DNA of 64,000 nucleotides from Streptomyces sp. NBC_00193 (GCF_026342735.1 NZ_JAPEMM010000001.1:3472001-3536000), one strand, 5' to 3'. Positions 7,608 through 16,511 are shown, numbered from the stretch's first letter. A program made the numbers and translations. Notes: generated by a model not told the origin, from the letters alone.

Positions 7608-8591
7608 CTAAGCCCCCGAAGCCTCCGTCAACCGTGCACCCAGCACCCGAGCCGCCTCCACCAGAGCCTCCGGCCCGTGCACGCTGAACGGCACGCCGAC
7701 CAAGGCCAACCGCGCCACCAGCCACTCGGGCGAGTCCGCGGACTCGAACCGCACCCTAACCCCACCCGGCTCCACCACCCCGGAGCCCGGCTCCACCACC
7801 ACCCGCTCCCGCAACCACCCCGGCAGGGCATCCGCACGACCGTCACCCGTGACAGTGACCGTGAAGGTGACATCCACCAGGTAGGTCTCCCCACCCCGCA
7901 GCCCCCTCCGCACGAACTCCACCGCATCCATCGGCAGCTCCCGCTTCACGAACCGAACCCCCGTCGCGCAAGGCTCGCTCACCCGGTCCACCCGGAAGGT
8001 CCGCCAGTCCCCGCGCTCCATGTCGTAGGCCACGAGGTACCACCGGCTCCCGGTGCTGACCAGCCGGTACGGCTCCACCAGCCGCCGCGAGGCCGCCCCG
8101 TCCCGGGCCAGGTACGCGAACCGCAGCCGCTCCGGACCCGCCACCGCCGAGGCGATCGCCGTCAGCGTCCGCGGATCCACGCGCGCCCCGTCGCCCCGCG
8201 CCACCGCGACCGTCGCCGACTGCAGCGCGCCCACCCGCCGCCGCAGCCGCCCCGGCAGGACCTGCTCCAGCTTCGCGAGGGCCCGTACGGAGGCCTCCTC
8301 CACGCCCTCGATCGCGTGCCCGGCCCCCGCCCGCAGCCCCACCGCGATCGCCACGGCCTCCTCGTCGTCCAGGACGAGCGGCGGCATCGCCGCTCCCGCC
8401 ACCAGCCGGTAGCCGCCCTCCGCGCCCAGCGTGGCCTCCACCGGGTACCCCAGCTCCCGCAGGCGGTCGATGTCCCGCCGGATCGTGCGGGCACTCACCC
8501 GCAGCCGCTCGGCCAGCTCGCTCCCGGGCCACTCGCGCGGGGTCTGGAGCAGGGAGAGGAGGGAGAGGAGGCGGGCCGGGGTATCGGTCAT
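7608..8591 (-). CDS. YafY-type regulator: DeoR-like HTH plus WYL domain
   Basis: The 327-aa regulator has an N-terminal winged HTH (LLSLLQTPREWPGSELAERL, SARTIRRDIDRL, about residues 8-45) and then a WYL-type ligand-binding domain (about 135-300, with RRLVEPYRLVSTGSRWYLVA). Proteins of this build sense small molecules or nucleic acids and usually act on neighbouring genes. It is divergent from the DHA2 exporter at 8654 with only 62 bp between the start codons, so it very likely controls that exporter and itself. Confidence 0.88.
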   Translation of the reverse strand: MTDTPARLLSLLSLLQTPREWPGSELAERLRVSARTIRRDIDRLRELGYPVEATLGAEGGYRLVAGAAMPPLVLDDEEAVAIAVGLRAGAGHAIEGVEEASVRALAKLEQVLPGRLRRRVGALQSATVAVARGDGARVDPRTLTAIASAVAGPERLRFAYLARDGAASRRLVEPYRLVSTGSRWYLVAYDMERGDWRTFRVDRVSEPCATGVRFVKRELPMDAVEFVRRGLRGGETYLVDVTFTVTVTGDGRADALPGWLRERVVVEPGSGVVEPGGVRVRFESADSPEWLVARLALVGVPFSVHGPEALVEAARVLGARLTEASGA

Positions 8592-8653
8592 GGTTCAAAG
8601 GTGCCAGCCAAATAGGACACCAACTGACCTACATGCCGTCTAGGTTTCTCTTC

Positions 8654-10249
8654 ATGAGCACCGAGACGACCCAGTCATCGCCCGAAGGAAAGAACGGGCC
8701 CGTACAAGAAGAGCGGACCGACCCTCCCGCAGAGACCACCTCGATCAGCAAGGCCGGCGACGCCGGAGACACGGGCGCACCCGGCGAGTCCGCCGCCCCC
8801 GATGTCCCCGCCGACCGCCGTCGCTGGATCGCGCTCGCCATCGTGATGACCGCCGCCTTCATGGACCTGGTCGACGTCACGATCGTCAACATCGCGATAC
8901 CCCGGATGCGCGAGGACCTCGGCGCCTCCACGAGCGCCATCCAGTGGATCACCGCCGGCTACGCACTCGCCTTCGCCGCCGGCCTGATCACCGGCGGCCG
9001 TCTCGGTGACATCTACGGCCGCAAGCGCCTGTTCCTCATCGGCATATCCGGCTTCACCGCGGCTTCGCTGCTCTGCGGCCTCGCCCCGAACCCCGACGTG
9101 CTCGTCGCCGCCCGCATCCTCCAGGGCGGCATGGCGGCCATGATGGTCCCGCAGGTGCTCGCGATCATCCACGTCACCTTCCCGCCGCACGAGCGCGGCA
9201 AGGTCTTCGGCCTGTTCGGCGCGATCATCGGTCTCGGTGCCGTCTCGGGCCCGATGCTCGGCGCGCTGCTCACCGAGTGGAACATCGCCGGTCTCGAATG
9301 GCGCCCGATCTTCCTGATCAACCTGCCCGTCGGCATCGCCGGCGTGATCCTGGGCCGCAAGTTCATCTCCGAGTCCAAGGCCCCCAAGGCGCTGCGCCTG
9401 GACCTGGTGGGCGTGGTGCTCGCCACCCTCGCCCTGGTCATGCTGATCTTCCCGCTCACCCACGGCCGCGAGAACGACTGGCCCGTGTGGGGCTTCGTCT
9501 GCATGATCGCCTCGCCCGCGGTCTTCGGCGTCTTCATCGCCTACGAGAAGTACAAGATCCAGAAGGACGGCTCCCCGCTCGTCGAGCTGTCCCTCTTCAA
9601 GGTCAAGAGCTTCGCGGGCGGCATCGCCGTCCAGCTGACCTTCGGCATCGCGACCGGCATCTTCTTCCTGGTCTGGACGCTCTACATGCAGATGGGCCTC
9701 GGCTGGAGCGCCCTGAAGGCCGGCTCCACGGGCATCCCGTTCTCGATCGCCGTCTCGGCCGCCGCGGGCATGTCCGTACAGAAGCTCGTACCGCGCTTCG
9801 GCCGCAAGGTGCTCCAGGCCGGCGCGCTGGTCATGGCCGCGGGCGTGCTCCTCTACATCTGGGAGTCGGACCGCTACGGCATGACCATCACCTCCTGGCA
9901 GATGGCCGCCCCGCTGATCGTCATGGGCATCGGCATGGGCCTGATCATCGCGCCGCTGACCGACACCGTGCTCTCCGAGGTGCCGCGCGAGCACGCCGGC
10001 TCGGCGTCCGGGCTGATCAACACCACCGGCCAGATGGGCAACGCGCTGGGCCTCGGCCTGACCTCCGTCGTCTACTTCGGCTTCATCGAGGACGACCGGG
10101 TCTTCGGGCCGCCCTACGTCGACGCGTTCCACAACGCCATGTGGTGGGTCGTGGCCGTCCTGGTCGTGATCTTCTCCGTGATGTTCATGCTGCCGCGCAA
10201 GGCCGTCCCCATGGCCGAGCGCGAGGGCGGCACGGAGCACGTGGGCTAG
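8654..10249 (+). CDS. MFS drug exporter, DHA2 family, 14 TM
   Basis: The 531-aa membrane protein has MFS motif A after helix 2 (GGRLGDIYGRKRLF) and motif C (GAIIGLGAVSGPMLG) in helix 5. A 55-residue hydrophilic N-terminus rich in Glu, Pro and Ser precedes helix 1 (IALAIVMTAAFMDLVDVTIV). I prefer ATG 8654 to ATG 8633 because it sits directly before the normal soluble leader; the longer form adds only seven residues. It is divergent from the WYL regulator and terminated by the hairpin at 10277. It resembles the exporter at 2537 in family and overall length but is clearly a different gene. Confidence 0.9.
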   Translation: MSTETTQSSPEGKNGPVQEERTDPPAETTSISKAGDAGDTGAPGESAAPDVPADRRRWIALAIVMTAAFMDLVDVTIVNIAIPRMREDLGASTSAIQWITAGYALAFAAGLITGGRLGDIYGRKRLFLIGISGFTAASLLCGLAPNPDVLVAARILQGGMAAMMVPQVLAIIHVTFPPHERGKVFGLFGAIIGLGAVSGPMLGALLTEWNIAGLEWRPIFLINLPVGIAGVILGRKFISESKAPKALRLDLVGVVLATLALVMLIFPLTHGRENDWPVWGFVCMIASPAVFGVFIAYEKYKIQKDGSPLVELSLFKVKSFAGGIAVQLTFGIATGIFFLVWTLYMQMGLGWSALKAGSTGIPFSIAVSAAAGMSVQKLVPRFGRKVLQAGALVMAAGVLLYIWESDRYGMTITSWQMAAPLIVMGIGMGLIIAPLTDTVLSEVPREHAGSASGLINTTGQMGNALGLGLTSVVYFGFIEDDRVFGPPYVDAFHNAMWWVVAVLVVIFSVMFMLPRKAVPMAEREGGTEHVG

Positions 10250-10276
10250 CACCGCGCGCCTGAGCACCTCACTCAC

Positions 10277-10325
10277 GGGCATGTCCGCCTCTGTTGGCGG
10301 ACATGCCCGTTTGTTTTGTTTTCGG
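10277..10325 (+). terminator. Intrinsic terminator after the second exporter
   Basis: GGGCATGTCCGCC (10277-10289) pairs perfectly with GGCGGACATGCCC (10296-10308) around a six-base loop. A T-rich tail (GTTTGTTTTGTTTT) follows, unusually canonical for such a GC-rich genome. Confidence 0.93.
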
Positions 10326-10337
10326 CCGCAAACGGGC
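10305..10337. promoter_or_regulatory. Inverted repeat overlapping the terminator, candidate FruR operator
   Basis: GCCCGTTTG (10305-10313) and CAAACGGGC (10329-10337) are perfect inverted arms 15 bases apart, just upstream of the DeoR-type regulator gene. The left arm also forms part of the terminator stem of the preceding gene. Position suggests an operator for the fructose operon; this is inferred from location and symmetry only. Confidence 0.45.
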
Positions 10338-10389
10338 GTACTCTACGAGAGAACCCACAGAGTCGGGCATCGAACGGATCTGAAACCAC

Positions 10390-11151
10390 ATGTACGCACC
10401 GGAGCGCCAGCAGGAGATCCTCCGCCTCGCCCGCGAGGCGGGCCGGGTCGATGTCCTGTCCCTGGCCGACCAGTTCCAGGTCACGGCCGAGACCGTGCGC
10501 CGCGACCTCAAGGCCCTGGACCGGGCCGGGCTCGTGCGCCGGGTGCACGGCGGTGCCATACCGGCCGGCCGCCTCGACTTCGAGCCGGACCTCACCGAGC
10601 GCGAGGCCACCGCGGCCGACGAGAAGGACCGCATCGCGGCCGCCGCCCTCGCTGAACTCCCCGACGGCGGCAGCATCGTGCTCGACGCGGGCAGTACGGT
10701 GGCCCGCCTCGCGGCGGCCATTCCCGTCGACACCGCGCTCACCGTGGTCACCCACGCGCTGCCCGTCGCCGCCCGGCTCGCCGACCACACCGGCATCGAC
10801 CTCCACCTCGTCGGAGGCCGGGTCCGCCACCGCACCCGCGCCGCGGTCGACGCGTGGGCCCTGCGGGCATACGCCGAGATCCGCGCGGACGTCCTCTTCC
10901 TCGCGACGAACGGCTTCACGCCCGAGGGTGGCCTGACCACCCCCGATCTCGCCGAGGCCGCCGTCAAGCGGGCCGCGATGGCGGCAGCCCGCCGCGTCGT
11001 CCTCCTCGCCGACTCCGCGAAGGCGGGCCAGGAGCACTTCGCGTGCTTCGGCACCTTCGCCGACGTCGACCTCCTCATCACGGACCAGGGGCTCAGCCCC
11101 GCCCACAAGGCGGCGATCGAGGCCGCCGGTACGGAAGTTGTGCTCGTATGA
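10390..11151 (+). CDS. fruR: DeoR-family repressor of the fructose operon
   Basis: The 253-aa regulator has an N-terminal DeoR HTH (QQEILRLAREAGRV, then VTAETVRRDLKALDRAGL, residues about 7-50). It also has the sugar-phosphate-sensing domain with the family signatures VLDAGSTV and FLATNGFTPEGG. It is the first gene of a three-gene operon, its TGA overlapping the ATG of the 1-phosphofructokinase gene. Fructose 1-phosphate is the expected inducer, as for other actinobacterial FruR proteins. The symbol rests on operon context. Confidence 0.88.
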   Translation: MYAPERQQEILRLAREAGRVDVLSLADQFQVTAETVRRDLKALDRAGLVRRVHGGAIPAGRLDFEPDLTEREATAADEKDRIAAAALAELPDGGSIVLDAGSTVARLAAAIPVDTALTVVTHALPVAARLADHTGIDLHLVGGRVRHRTRAAVDAWALRAYAEIRADVLFLATNGFTPEGGLTTPDLAEAAVKRAAMAAARRVVLLADSAKAGQEHFACFGTFADVDLLITDQGLSPAHKAAIEAAGTEVVLV

Positions 11152-12101
11152 TCCTCACCGTCACCCCCAATCCCTCCCTCGACCGGACCTACGAAGTCCC
11201 CTCGCTGGACCGCGGTGAGGTACTGCGCGCCACCACCGACCGGGTCGACCCCGGGGGCAAGGGCGTGAACGTCTCCCGCGCGGTGGCCGCCGCGGGCGTC
11301 CGTACGACGGCGGTCCTGCCGCTCGGCGGCGCACCGGGCACGATGATCGCCGAACTCCTCGGCGCCCAGGGCGTGGACGTCACGGCGGTCTCCATCGCCG
11401 GACAGACCCGCTCCAACATCTCCCTCGCCGAACCGGACGGCACGCTCACCAAGATCAACGCCGCCGGCCCGGCGCTGACCCCCGAGGAATCGGCGCTCCT
11501 CCTGGAAACGGTCCGCACCTGCTCGGGCGGCGCCGCCTGGATCGCCTGCTGCGGCAGCCTCCCGCGCGGCCTGAGCCCCGAGTGGTACGCCGACATCGTG
11601 ACCCGGGCCCACGCCGCGGGCGCCCGCATCGCGCTGGACACCTCGGGCCCGGCACTGCTCGCGGCGCTGCCGGCCCGCCCGGACGTGATCAAGCCCAACG
11701 CCTCGGAGCTCGCGGCGGCGGTCGGACGGCCCCTGGCCACCCTCGGCGACGTGCTCAAGGCCGCGGAGGAGCTGCGCTCGCTGGGCGCGGGCGCGGTCCT
11801 GGCCTCCCTCGGCGCGGACGGCCAGCTCCTGGTCTCCGAGGAGGGCACCTACTACGGCACGGCGCCCGTCTCCTCGGTCCGCAGCAACGTCGGCGCGGGT
11901 GACGCGTCCCTCGCCGGCTTCCTGATCGCGGGGGGTACGGGCCCTGCGGCCCTGGCCTCCGCCCTGGCCCACGGCGCTGCCGCGGTCCAGCTTCCGGGCA
12001 GCGCCATGCCGGCCCCTTCCGACCTGCGCCCCGACGCGGTCCACATCACCCAGGACCTGCCCCTGGACCTCCCTCTGTCCGAAATGAGCGACGAGCGATG
12101 A
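11148..12101 (+). CDS. fruK: 1-phosphofructokinase (PfkB family)
   Basis: The 317-aa kinase converts fructose 1-phosphate and ATP to fructose 1,6-bisphosphate. The start MILTVTPNPSLDRTY is typical of FruK/LacC proteins. PfkB signature 1 is GGKGVNVSRAV near residue 37, and the C-terminal anion-hole and catalytic motif is NVGAGDASLAGF near 248. ATG 11148 overlaps the FruR stop (ATGA) and its own stop overlaps the FruA start in the same way, so all three are translationally coupled. Confidence 0.94.
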   Translation: MILTVTPNPSLDRTYEVPSLDRGEVLRATTDRVDPGGKGVNVSRAVAAAGVRTTAVLPLGGAPGTMIAELLGAQGVDVTAVSIAGQTRSNISLAEPDGTLTKINAAGPALTPEESALLLETVRTCSGGAAWIACCGSLPRGLSPEWYADIVTRAHAAGARIALDTSGPALLAALPARPDVIKPNASELAAAVGRPLATLGDVLKAAEELRSLGAGAVLASLGADGQLLVSEEGTYYGTAPVSSVRSNVGAGDASLAGFLIAGGTGPAALASALAHGAAAVQLPGSAMPAPSDLRPDAVHITQDLPLDLPLSEMSDER

Positions 12102-14161
12102 GCGAGATGATCACCCCTCAACTGGTCGACCTCGACCTGTCCGCCGAGTCCAAGGAGGGGGCGGCACGTGCCCTCGCCGAACGGATGGTGGCGCTGGGCC
12201 GGGTCACCGACCTGGACGGCTTCCTGGCCGACGTGGCGGCGCGCGAGGCCCAGATGCCGACCGGCCTGGAAGGCGGCATAGGCATCCCCCACTGCCGGTC
12301 CGCCCACGTCACGACCCCCACCCTGGCCTTCGGCCGCTCCACCTCCGGCATCGACTTCGGCGCCCCGGACGGCCCGGCGGACCTGATCTTCCTGATAGCC
12401 GCCCCCGCAGGCGCCGACGACGCCCACCTGTCGATCCTCTCCACCCTGGCCCGCCGCCTGATGCGCCCCGACTTCGTCGCAGCCCTCCGCGCGGCGACCA
12501 CCCCGGCGGAAGCCGCGGCCCTGGTCGCGGGCGAATCCGAGAACCCGGCCCCGCCGGCCACCAATCCAGCCCCTCCAGCGCCCAATTCAGCCCCTCCGGC
12601 GTTTGAGGAGCGGGGGTCCGGGGGCGGAGCCCCCGGTTTCGGGAAGGGGCGGGGTGGGGAAAGCCCCGCAGGGCAGCCGTTCCGAGTGGTGGCCGTCACC
12701 TCCTGCCCCACGGGCATCGCCCACACCTACATGGCCGCCGAGGCCCTCACCCAGGCCGCCCAAGCCGAAGGCATAGAGCTCACGGTCGAAACCCAGGGCT
12801 CCGCCGGCTTCACCAAGCTCACCCCCGAAACCATCGCCGCCGCCGACGCGGCCGTCTTCGCCCACGACGTCCCGGTCAGGGAAAGGGCCCGCTTCGCCGG
12901 CAAGCCCACCGTCGACGTGGGCGTCAAGGCGGGCATCAACCGCCCCGCGGAACTCCTCCAGGAGGCCCGCGACAAGGCCGCCCGAGGCGAGATCTCCACC
13001 ACCCCGACCCCGGTCGAAGAGGCCGGCGAGCCCCAGGACGGCTACGGCGCGAAGCTCCGCACCTGGCTGATGTCCGGCGTCAGTTACATGGTCCCCTTCG
13101 TCGCCGCGGGCGGCCTCCTCATCGCCCTCGCCTTCGCCATCGGCGGATACGAGATCAACACCGCGCCCTCGGTCGCCGACCACTTCGTCTGGACCGAGGC
13201 CGCCAGCTGGGCCGCGCTCCTCTTCCAGACCGGCGGCCTCGCCTTCGGCTTCCTCGTCCCGGTCCTCGCCGGCTACATCGCCTACGGCATGGCCGACCGC
13301 CCCGGTCTCGTCCCCGGCTTCGTCGGCGGCGCCGTGGCCCTGACCATCAACGCCGGCTTCCTCGGCGGCCTGATCGCCGGCCTCATCGCGGGCGGCACCG
13401 TCCTCGCCGTCCAGCGGCTGAAGATCCCCACCGCCCTGCGCGGGATCATGCCGGTGGTGGTCCTGCCGCTCATCGGCTCCGCCGTCACCGCGTTCCTGAT
13501 GTTCCTGGTCGTCGGCAAGCCCGTCGCCTCGCTCCAACAGGCCCTCACCGACTGGCTGTCGGGCCTCTCCGGAGCCAACGCGATCATCCTCGGCGTCATC
13601 CTCGGCCTGATGATGTGCTTCGACCTCGGCGGCCCGCTCAACAAGGTGGCCTACGCCTTCGCCATCGGCGGCCTCGCCACCCCCAACGAGGGCAGCCTCA
13701 AGGTCATGGCCGCCGTGATGGCCGCCGGCATGGTGCCGCCGCTGGCGATGGCGCTGGCCACCACGGTCCGCGGCCGGCTCTTCTCCAAGACCGAGCGCGA
13801 GAACGGCAAGGCCGCCTGGTTCCTCGGCGCCTCCTTCATCAGCGAGGGCGCCATCCCGTTCGCCGCGGCCGACCCGCTGCGCGTGATCCCGGCCTCCATG
13901 GTGGGCGGCGCGGTCACCGGAGCGCTCTCGATGGCCTTCGAGTGCACCCTGCGGGCCCCGCACGGCGGTATCTTCGTGATCCCGCTGATCGGCAACCCGC
14001 TGCTCTACCTGATCGCCATCGCCGCCGGTACGGCCACCACCGCCGGCCTGGTCGTCCTCCTCAAGGGGATGCGCAAGCAGGACGAGTCCCCGCGGCAGCA
14101 GGCCGGGGCCGCCGAAGCGGCGCCCCTGCCGGACCCGGCGCAGGTCACCACCGCAGCCTGA
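12098..14161 (+). CDS. fruA: PTS fructose transporter, fused EIIA-EIIB-EIIC
   Basis: The 687-aa phosphotransferase permease imports fructose as fructose 1-phosphate. EIIA covers about residues 1-145, with the phospho-His at 65 in GIGIPHCRS. EIIB covers about 196-290, with the phospho-Cys at 203 in VTSCPTGIAHT. EIIC, the membrane channel, follows from about 320 to 660. The EIIA-EIIB linker (residues about 150-193) is encoded by a copy of the modular repeat and reads as heptads NPAPPAT/NPAPPAP/NSAPPAF, then a Gly-rich stretch. The frame is kept and both catalytic domains are complete. It is last in the operon, with an ATGA overlap to fruK. Confidence 0.95.
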   Translation: MSEMITPQLVDLDLSAESKEGAARALAERMVALGRVTDLDGFLADVAAREAQMPTGLEGGIGIPHCRSAHVTTPTLAFGRSTSGIDFGAPDGPADLIFLIAAPAGADDAHLSILSTLARRLMRPDFVAALRAATTPAEAAALVAGESENPAPPATNPAPPAPNSAPPAFEERGSGGGAPGFGKGRGGESPAGQPFRVVAVTSCPTGIAHTYMAAEALTQAAQAEGIELTVETQGSAGFTKLTPETIAAADAAVFAHDVPVRERARFAGKPTVDVGVKAGINRPAELLQEARDKAARGEISTTPTPVEEAGEPQDGYGAKLRTWLMSGVSYMVPFVAAGGLLIALAFAIGGYEINTAPSVADHFVWTEAASWAALLFQTGGLAFGFLVPVLAGYIAYGMADRPGLVPGFVGGAVALTINAGFLGGLIAGLIAGGTVLAVQRLKIPTALRGIMPVVVLPLIGSAVTAFLMFLVVGKPVASLQQALTDWLSGLSGANAIILGVILGLMMCFDLGGPLNKVAYAFAIGGLATPNEGSLKVMAAVMAAGMVPPLAMALATTVRGRLFSKTERENGKAAWFLGASFISEGAIPFAAADPLRVIPASMVGGAVTGALSMAFECTLRAPHGGIFVIPLIGNPLLYLIAIAAGTATTAGLVVLLKGMRKQDESPRQQAGAAEAAPLPDPAQVTTAA
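12546..12675 (+). repeat. Modular 21-bp/GC-hairpin repeat element, copy 2, inside fruA
   Basis: Three 21-bp units (12546-12566, 12567-12587, 12588-12608) end in TTTGAGG and run into the core GGGGTCCGGGGGCGGAGCCC and its decay. Because 21 is a multiple of three, the units are read as a heptapeptide repeat between the EIIA and EIIB domains. Confidence 0.85.
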
Positions 14162-14179
14162 CCGCCGTCCCCGACCCCG

Positions 14180-14950
14180 TCACCTCACCCGCGCGCGGAG
14201 CTCCATGGCTCCGCGCGCGGCCGTTTCGGTCTCGTAGACCTCGCACATGTGCCGCCCGTCCGGGGTCACCGTGTGCTCGACCTCCCACAGGCTGAACTCG
14301 CTGCCGTCCAGCAGGACGAAGGAGTGCTCGTACAGGCTGAAGCCGGCGTCCCGCCCGTCCGCCAGGCACTGCCGGGTGCCGAACACCTGAGTGATCTGGT
14401 GCGCGTAGGCCGAGCGCAGGAGCAGGGCCACCCGCTCGCCCGGCCGGTCCGGGTTCTCCGCACGGCGCAGCACCCGGCGGGCGTGGTCCGCGGACTCCTC
14501 CACCGCGTACTCGCGGTGCCGCTGGGCCGGGGTCGGATTGGTGAACAGCGAGCTCAGCACGGCGATGTCGCTCTCCGGCTCCTCCTCGACCGTCACCTCC
14601 ACGAGCTCCCGCGCCACCTGCGAGGGGACCTCGCCGAAGAGCCGGGCCGCCGCGAGGCAGGTCTCCGCCTTGCTCGCGAAGACCTCGTACCGTATCGAGA
14701 GGTCGGAGTCCTGACGGTGCGCCAGCTCCCACAGGACCACGGAGTCGCCGTCGGACAGCAGGTAGGCGTGCCGGTGTATCTCCCGCCACGGTCCCGCCGC
14801 CGGGCTGCGCCGGGTGGTGTGGAGCGAGGACCTGTGGGCGAGCGCGGTGCCCAGCCGCTCGACCAATTCGTCAGGCAGGTCGAAGGAGTTGAGGGCGCGG
14901 CCCAGGAGTCGCTCGAGGTGCGCCTCGGTTGTCTCGTGCGGATCGCTCAA
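14180..14950 (-). CDS. DUF6227-family protein of unknown function
   Basis: The 256-aa soluble protein resembles the streptomycete DUF6227 family. There is no signal peptide or membrane segment. An acidic, helix-rich N-terminal part (HLERLLGRALNSFDLPDELV) precedes a beta-rich C-terminal half (FSLYEHSFVLLDGSEFSLWE). It is convergent with fruA, 18 bp between stops, and its last codons form one side of the shared hairpin at 14189-14220. No function is known. Confidence 0.75.
   Translation of the reverse strand: MSDPHETTEAHLERLLGRALNSFDLPDELVERLGTALAHRSSLHTTRRSPAAGPWREIHRHAYLLSDGDSVVLWELAHRQDSDLSIRYEVFASKAETCLAAARLFGEVPSQVARELVEVTVEEEPESDIAVLSSLFTNPTPAQRHREYAVEESADHARRVLRRAENPDRPGERVALLLRSAYAHQITQVFGTRQCLADGRDAGFSLYEHSFVLLDGSEFSLWEVEHTVTPDGRHMCEVYETETAARGAMELRARVR
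14189..14220. terminator. Shared hairpin between fruA and the DUF6227 gene
   Basis: CCGCGCGCGGAGC (14189-14201) pairs perfectly with GCTCCGCGCGCGG (14208-14220) around a six-base loop. It follows the fruA stop by 28 bases and overlaps the 3' coding end of the convergent gene, so it most likely ends fruA transcription. Confidence 0.75.
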
Positions 14951-15142
14951 GGTGGGTCTCCAGGCCGTCGCAGCTCGTCACTTCGCGGAAGCTCAACGTA
15001 GCCCCTGGGTCTGACATCACGTCCGGGGTTCGGTAAAACGTCCGGGAAGCGTCAGGGGTTCCAGCCACCCCTTCAGGTCAACCTCCATGTCGATGAGCAT
15101 GGTTGGGCCGGATACCGGGCACAAGGGCGGGAGCATGACCGT

Positions 15143-15784
15143 ATGGCAACAAATACCGTGGGCGTCCCCCGCCAGCAGGGCCGCCCCCAGAACCGCAAGG
15201 ACGCAGAACCGATCGCAGCTTCCCGCGCGCTGGCCTGGGTACTGCTGATCACCGGGGCCGCCGGAGTGCTGGCCGCCTGGATCATCACCCTGGACAAGTT
15301 CCTGCTGCTGGAGAACCCGGACTTCAAGCCCGCGTGCAGTCTCAATCCGGTGGTCTCCTGCGGCAGCGTGATGAAGAGCGAGCAGGCGGCGGCCTTCGGC
15401 TTCCCGAACCCGATGCTGGGACTGGTCGCCTACGGGGCGGTCGTGTGCGTCGGCGCCGGCCTGCTGGCCGGGGCCCGCCACCGCGGCTGGTTCTGGCTCG
15501 GTCTCGACGCCGGAATGCTCTTCGGCGTCGGATTCTGCTCCTGGCTCATGGTCCAGTCGCTCTACGAGATCAACGCGCTCTGCCTGTGGTGCTGCCTGAC
15601 CTGGGCGGCCACCCTGGTGATGTTCTGGGCGGTCACCGCGCACACCGTCCGGACGGGGATCCTCCCCGCGCCCGCGCCCGTACGGAACTTCTTCGCCGAA
15701 TTCGGCTGGGCCCCGCCCGTCCTGCACACCGGCGTGATCGGGATGCTCATCCTGACCCGGTGGTGGGACTTCTGGACCGGCTGA
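15143..15784 (+). CDS. Vitamin K epoxide reductase (VKOR) family membrane oxidoreductase
   Basis: The 213-aa protein, with four or five transmembrane helices, belongs to the VKOR family, which reoxidises DsbA-like partners with quinones in actinobacteria. The loop cysteines are Cys65 and Cys73 (PACSLNPVVSCGS) and the active-site CxxC is Cys147-Cys150 (CLWCC, with an extra Cys151). The 192-bp gap upstream separates it from the divergent DUF6227 gene. No DsbA-like partner is adjacent. A strong hairpin follows, so it is monocistronic. Confidence 0.9.
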   Translation: MATNTVGVPRQQGRPQNRKDAEPIAASRALAWVLLITGAAGVLAAWIITLDKFLLLENPDFKPACSLNPVVSCGSVMKSEQAAAFGFPNPMLGLVAYGAVVCVGAGLLAGARHRGWFWLGLDAGMLFGVGFCSWLMVQSLYEINALCLWCCLTWAATLVMFWAVTAHTVRTGILPAPAPVRNFFAEFGWAPPVLHTGVIGMLILTRWWDFWTG

Positions 15785-15802
15785 GGCCGCCGGACGACAT
15801 GC

Positions 15803-15837
15803 GAGGGCCCCGGCAGCTGGACGCTGCCGGGGCCCTC
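15803..15837 (+). terminator. Intrinsic terminator after the VKOR gene
   Basis: GAGGGCCCCGGCAGC (15803-15817) pairs perfectly with GCTGCCGGGGCCCTC (15823-15837) around a five-base loop, 19 bases after the stop. Confidence 0.9.
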
Positions 15838-15920
15838 GTCACTTCACGACTTCACACCGCAACTTCGAACGCGTCGCTCCACGGGCGCCGAATGCCCGGA
15901 CCGTAGATCGGGAGCGGAGA

Positions 15921-16331
15921 TCAGCTGTTGGCGGAGAGGTTGCCCGAGAGGACCGGGATGTTGTCCAGGATGTGCGAGAGCGGCTCGTCGCCCTTCGCCT
16001 GGGTGGAGTTCTCGGTGCACTGCTGGTTCTGCGGGTTGGACAGGACGTTGATGTCCTGGACACCGATGTTGAGCAGCGCGACCAGCGACTGGGCGTTGAC
16101 CTTGGCCGGCAGACCGATGCAGGGCTTGTTCAGGGTGCCCTGGACGACGCCGAGCTGCGGGCTCATGTCACCGTGGGTCTTCTGGTTGCCGTACGCCTGC
16201 ACGGCACCGTTCCCGTTGACGGTGTTGATCCCGTTGTCGTTGCCGATCGCCATGGCGGGGGCGGCAGCAGCAGCGCCCGCGCCGACGGCGGCGGCGGTGA
16301 CCGCGGCAGCAGTCATGATCTTCTTGAGCAT
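15921..16331 (-). CDS. Rodlin protein (aerial surface rodlet layer), copy 1
   Basis: The 136-aa secreted structural protein starts with a signal peptide ([20 protein letters not shown], cut after APAMA). The mature part has the rodlin signatures [14 protein letters not shown], a Cys in KPCIGLPAK and [20 protein letters not shown]. Rodlins organise chaplin fibrils into the paired rodlet layer on aerial hyphae and spores. It is monocistronic and shares the locus with chaplins and a second rodlin at 19987. The region upstream holds a BldN-like promoter match. Confidence 0.93.
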   Translation of the reverse strand: MLKKIMTAAAVTAAAVGAGAAAAAPAMAIGNDNGINTVNGNGAVQAYGNQKTHGDMSPQLGVVQGTLNKPCIGLPAKVNAQSLVALLNIGVQDINVLSNPQNQQCTENSTQAKGDEPLSHILDNIPVLSGNLSANS

Positions 16332-16374
16332 CTTGATCCTTTTGTCGCACGAGTGCCCGCTAGTGGAGCGCCCT

Positions 16375-16405
16375 GATCAACTGCCCCGCGGGAGGGTTGG
16401 TTCTG
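16375..16405 (-). promoter_or_regulatory. BldN-like promoter of rodlin 1
   Basis: On the minus strand, CAGAAC (16405-16400) is followed 16 bases later by CAGTTGA (16383-16377). It aligns with the rodlin 2 promoter, including a GAGTGAAG block upstream and GTTGATC at the -10. Chaplin and rodlin genes are known targets of sigma BldN (consensus near CGTAAC-N16-CGTTGA). The -35 here is a weaker match than in rodlin 2. Confidence 0.45.
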
Positions 16406-16482
16406 CTGCTTCACTCAAACGGCCTGTCTGCGTGCAGGTTTTCCCCGGGTGGGGTGAGCCGCCCCCGGACGCGTGCGCGAAG

Positions 16483-16511
16483 CCCGTACGCACCCCGCAG
16501 GGGCGTACGGG
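16483..16511. promoter_or_regulatory. Inverted repeat in the rodlin 1 / Ile-Pro protein divergent region
   Basis: CCCGTACGC (16483-16491) and GCGTACGGG (16503-16511) are perfect arms 11 bases apart. A second dyad, AAGCGGA/TCCGCTT (16563-16569, 16579-16585), lies closer to the downstream gene. Both are candidates for operators or leader hairpins; nothing identifies the binding protein. Confidence 0.35.

Noticed and set aside
12546..12675. The FruA linker as an intein or insertion sequence
   Set aside because: It is about 130 bp, has no transposase or splicing motifs and matches the short repeat family.
14189..14220. Separate small RNA between fruA and the DUF6227 gene
   Set aside because: Only a terminator-type hairpin is present and most of it is coding sequence of the convergent gene.
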